This document shows positions 13,710 to 15,768 of a stretch of DNA of 15,768 bases, piece after piece (within the stretch, counting starts at the first letter, position 1; each line of letters begins with the position of its first letter). Below the pieces are notes generated by a model, which did not search any database, had not been told where the DNA came from, and saw only the letters and a program-made list of their open reading frames with translations. A program made the position numbers and the translations under genes. Origin of the DNA: Armatimonadota bacterium. Lineage in GTDB: Bacteria; Armatimonadota; Armatimonadia; Armatimonadales; Armatimonadaceae. The stretch lies in contig JACMMA010000723.1 of assembly GCA_014379275.1 (NCBI GenBank), positions 1-15,768 of the forward strand. The letters are read 5' to 3'.

Positions 13710-15768
13710 ATGAAAAACCATCCGTATTTGAACATGCAAACCCGACCCGCGAAGACGCGGCGGAAACGAAATGCGCTCGTCGCTCTGATGGCGGCGACCG
13801 CCGGCGTGGCAATCTCGTCCGAAGCCGCGAACGCCCAATATATCTACCGGGTCAACTCCGGCGGGGGGGCGAACGGTCCTCTCGCCGCCGATCAGTACTT
13901 CTCCGACTACAACTCGGGGGCGTTTACCTATAACGACGCGCCTATCAATCGCGACGCCGTCAGCAACCCGTTGCCGGAGAGCGCGTACAAAGACGTGCGT
14001 GCCGCCTATAACGGATCGCCGATCGCCTACACGTTCCCGAATCTGACCGCCGGGAAATATTATCGGGTCCGGCTCCACTTCTTCGACTTCTATGCCACGG
14101 CGACGCGGACCCAGAGCGTCGTCATCAACGGGCGGTCTTATCTGCAAAACTTCGACATCGGCGGCACCGACAAGGTCAGCGTGCAGGACTTCACCGCCGC
14201 CGCGAACGCGCAGGGACAGTTAGTGGTGGATATCGCGGGTGGGAACGACAACCCGTTTCTGAGTGCTATCGAAGTGCTGGAAACACAGGTCTACTTCGTC
14301 GCGACGACCGGCAACAACAACTGGGCGGGGACGCTCGCCGCCCCGAACAGCGGTCGCACGAACGGTCCCTTCGCGACCGTGGCTAAAGCGCGGGACGCGA
14401 TCCGCGCCCTGAAAAGTAGCGGACAGTTCAACAAACCGGTGACCGTGTTCGTGCGCAACGGGACATACTATCAGAGCCAGACCCTCCAGTTCACGCCGCA
14501 GGACTCGGGCACGGGAGTCAACAGCATCTCCTACGAAGCCTACCCCGGCGAAACCCCGGTCGTCAGCGGCGGGCGACGTCTGACCGGATGGACGACGACG
14601 ACGGTGAACGGCAAAACCGCGTGGAAACGTACCCTTTCGGATGTCGCGTCGGGATCGTACTTCTTCCGCGAACTGTGGGTGAACGGGCAACGCCGCATCC
14701 GCTCGCGCTACCCGGACCTCAACGTCGGAAACAACACGTTCCTGCGCATCCAGGGTCCCGTACCCGGTGACAACGATATTCCCGGCCGCAACAACCGCCG
14801 GTTCGTCTACCGAAACTCCGACCTCGACGGGTTGAACAGCGGGGGCGACGTGACCAACGGCGAGATGGTTCTGATCGGGTCGTGGCGTTCGTCGCATCTG
14901 CCGATCACGGGACTCGACACCGCGAACAACGTCATCGATTTTTCCAAGGAGACGGCGACCGAACTCGGCAACGGCGACCGTTACTGGGTTGAGAATACGC
15001 TCTCCGGTCTGAATCAGCCGGGCGAATGGTATCTCAACCGTACCAGCGGCGTCCTGTATTATCTGCCGAAACCCGGCGAAACCACCAGTAACACAACGAT
15101 CATCGCGCCAGTCCTGACAAACATCGTCCGATTCGACGGTAACCCCGGCGGTAATCAGTCCATCACCGACCTCACTGTTCGCGGCCTGACCTTCGCCAAC
15201 GCCCAGTGGTGGTTCCCGGCGACATTCCTAGCCGGCGGACCCGACCTCGGGGATCTGGCGAACACCTGGACAAACGGTGTCTATGAAAACAGCGGCTTCA
15301 GCACCGAGGGCGGGCAGTTTCAAACGGCGGGGGTCGAGGCGGCGGTTGTCGCGAACGGTGTCAAGTACTCGACCTTCGACCGAAACACGTTCCGTAATAT
15401 GGGCGGATACGCCTTCGAACTGTATGAAGGTGCGCAATACAACCGCGTCCAGGGGAACAAGATCACCGACATCGGCGGTGGGATCAAGCAAGGACCGCGC
15501 TTCACCGACGGTCCCGGTCTGCTCGATACGCGCGATAACATCATCACGGACAACACGATCAGTGATGGAGGACACCGATTTACCGGCGCGGTCGCGATCC
15601 TGTGGGCGTTCACGCGAAACACTCTGATGACGCACAACACGGTGTTCGACTTCAACTACTCTGGAATCGCGGGCGGTAGCCAGGACGACTTCGATCCGAA
15701 CATGGTCAACAACAACCGCATCGTCCATAATGAGGTGCATCACGTCGGGCAGAACCGCAACTTCTCGC
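13710..15768 (+). CDS. Secreted malectin-domain plus right-handed beta-helix protein (C-terminus cut by window edge)
   Basis: The frame from ATG 13710 stays open for 686 codons to the window edge. Residues 1-42 are a signal peptide with a basic KTRRKR segment, a hydrophobic core and an ANA cleavage motif before QY. Residues about 43-190 form a malectin-type carbohydrate-binding domain (YRVNSGGG, YYRVRLHFFDF, QNFDIGG, PFLSAIEVLE). From about 193 onward the protein is a beta-helix enzyme-like region homologous to the protein at 10197-12341. Shared blocks are VSGG-LTGW, RYWVENT-GL-PGEWYLNR, YYLPKPGET, QWWFP, DGGHRFTGAVA and DFNYSGIAGG. Malectin domains in bacteria usually bind di- or oligosaccharides, so the fusion suggests an enzyme with its own targeting module. 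The last helical coils and any C-terminal sorting signal lie outside the window. Confidence 0.88.
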   Translation, partial: MKNHPYLNMQTRPAKTRRKRNALVALMAATAGVAISSEAANAQYIYRVNSGGGANGPLAADQYFSDYNSGAFTYNDAPINRDAVSNPLPESAYKDVRAAYNGSPIAYTFPNLTAGKYYRVRLHFFDFYATATRTQSVVINGRSYLQNFDIGGTDKVSVQDFTAAANAQGQLVVDIAGGNDNPFLSAIEVLETQVYFVATTGNNNWAGTLAAPNSGRTNGPFATVAKARDAIRALKSSGQFNKPVTVFVRNGTYYQSQTLQFTPQDSGTGVNSISYEAYPGETPVVSGGRRLTGWTTTTVNGKTAWKRTLSDVASGSYFFRELWVNGQRRIRSRYPDLNVGNNTFLRIQGPVPGDNDIPGRNNRRFVYRNSDLDGLNSGGDVTNGEMVLIGSWRSSHLPITGLDTANNVIDFSKETATELGNGDRYWVENTLSGLNQPGEWYLNRTSGVLYYLPKPGETTSNTTIIAPVLTNIVRFDGNPGGNQSITDLTVRGLTFANAQWWFPATFLAGGPDLGDLANTWTNGVYENSGFSTEGGQFQTAGVEAAVVANGVKYSTFDRNTFRNMGGYAFELYEGAQYNRVQGNKITDIGGGIKQGPRFTDGPGLLDTRDNIITDNTISDGGHRFTGAVAILWAFTRNTLMTHNTVFDFNYSGIAGGSQDDFDPNMVNNNRIVHNEVHHVGQNRNFS

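Noticed and set aside
1..15768. CRISPR array, insertion sequence, prophage or tRNA
   Set aside because: No regularly spaced repeats, transposase or integrase frames, terminal inverted repeats or cloverleaf sequences were recognised.

Overview
The window is GC-rich bacterial DNA with densely packed genes. Three traits point to a Gram-negative-type, polysaccharide-degrading bacterium, most likely Armatimonadota (Planctomycetota or Verrucomicrobiota are the alternatives). The first is a prepilin whose N-terminus ends in an FPVFAQARDKAR-type stretch and which carries the H-X9-DG motif. The second is a PEP-CTERM surface protein. The third is a DUF6785-type membrane protein beside large beta-helix and GH9 proteins. 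The phylum call rests on recalled family resemblance, not on a search.

Layout. (1) 1-1532, minus strand: a PilB/GspE-type secretion or pilus assembly ATPase, cut by the left window edge. (2) 1533-2034: about 500 bases with no supportable gene. (3) 2035-2901, minus: an AraC-family regulator, divergent from everything to its right across an 81-base promoter interval. (4) 2983-15768, plus: eight co-oriented genes. In order they encode a polytopic DUF6785-like membrane protein, a GH9 glycoside hydrolase without a signal peptide, a type IV prepilin-like protein with H-X9-DG motif, a small lipoprotein, a secreted acetylxylan-esterase-like alpha/beta hydrolase, a secreted right-handed beta-helix protein, a PEP-CTERM protein made of two discoidin-like repeats, and a malectin plus beta-helix protein cut by the right edge. 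The longest breaks in this run are 255 bases (GH9 to prepilin) and 232 bases (PEP-CTERM gene to malectin gene). The second break holds a perfect 15-bp hairpin and a second shorter hairpin.

How the genes may work together (inference). The eight plus-strand genes look like a carbohydrate-utilisation locus. Surface or secreted beta-helix enzymes and an esterase would open and deacetylate a complex plant-type polysaccharide. Discoidin-like and malectin modules would bind glycans. The DUF6785-like protein would be the candidate importer, and the leaderless GH9 enzyme could finish degradation inside the cell. The AraC protein at the divergent promoter is the natural regulator. The prepilin and lipoprotein pair inside the cluster, and a pilus-type ATPase about 6 kb away, suggest a pilin-like element dedicated to this substrate. 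No mobile element, CRISPR array, tRNA or rRNA was seen.
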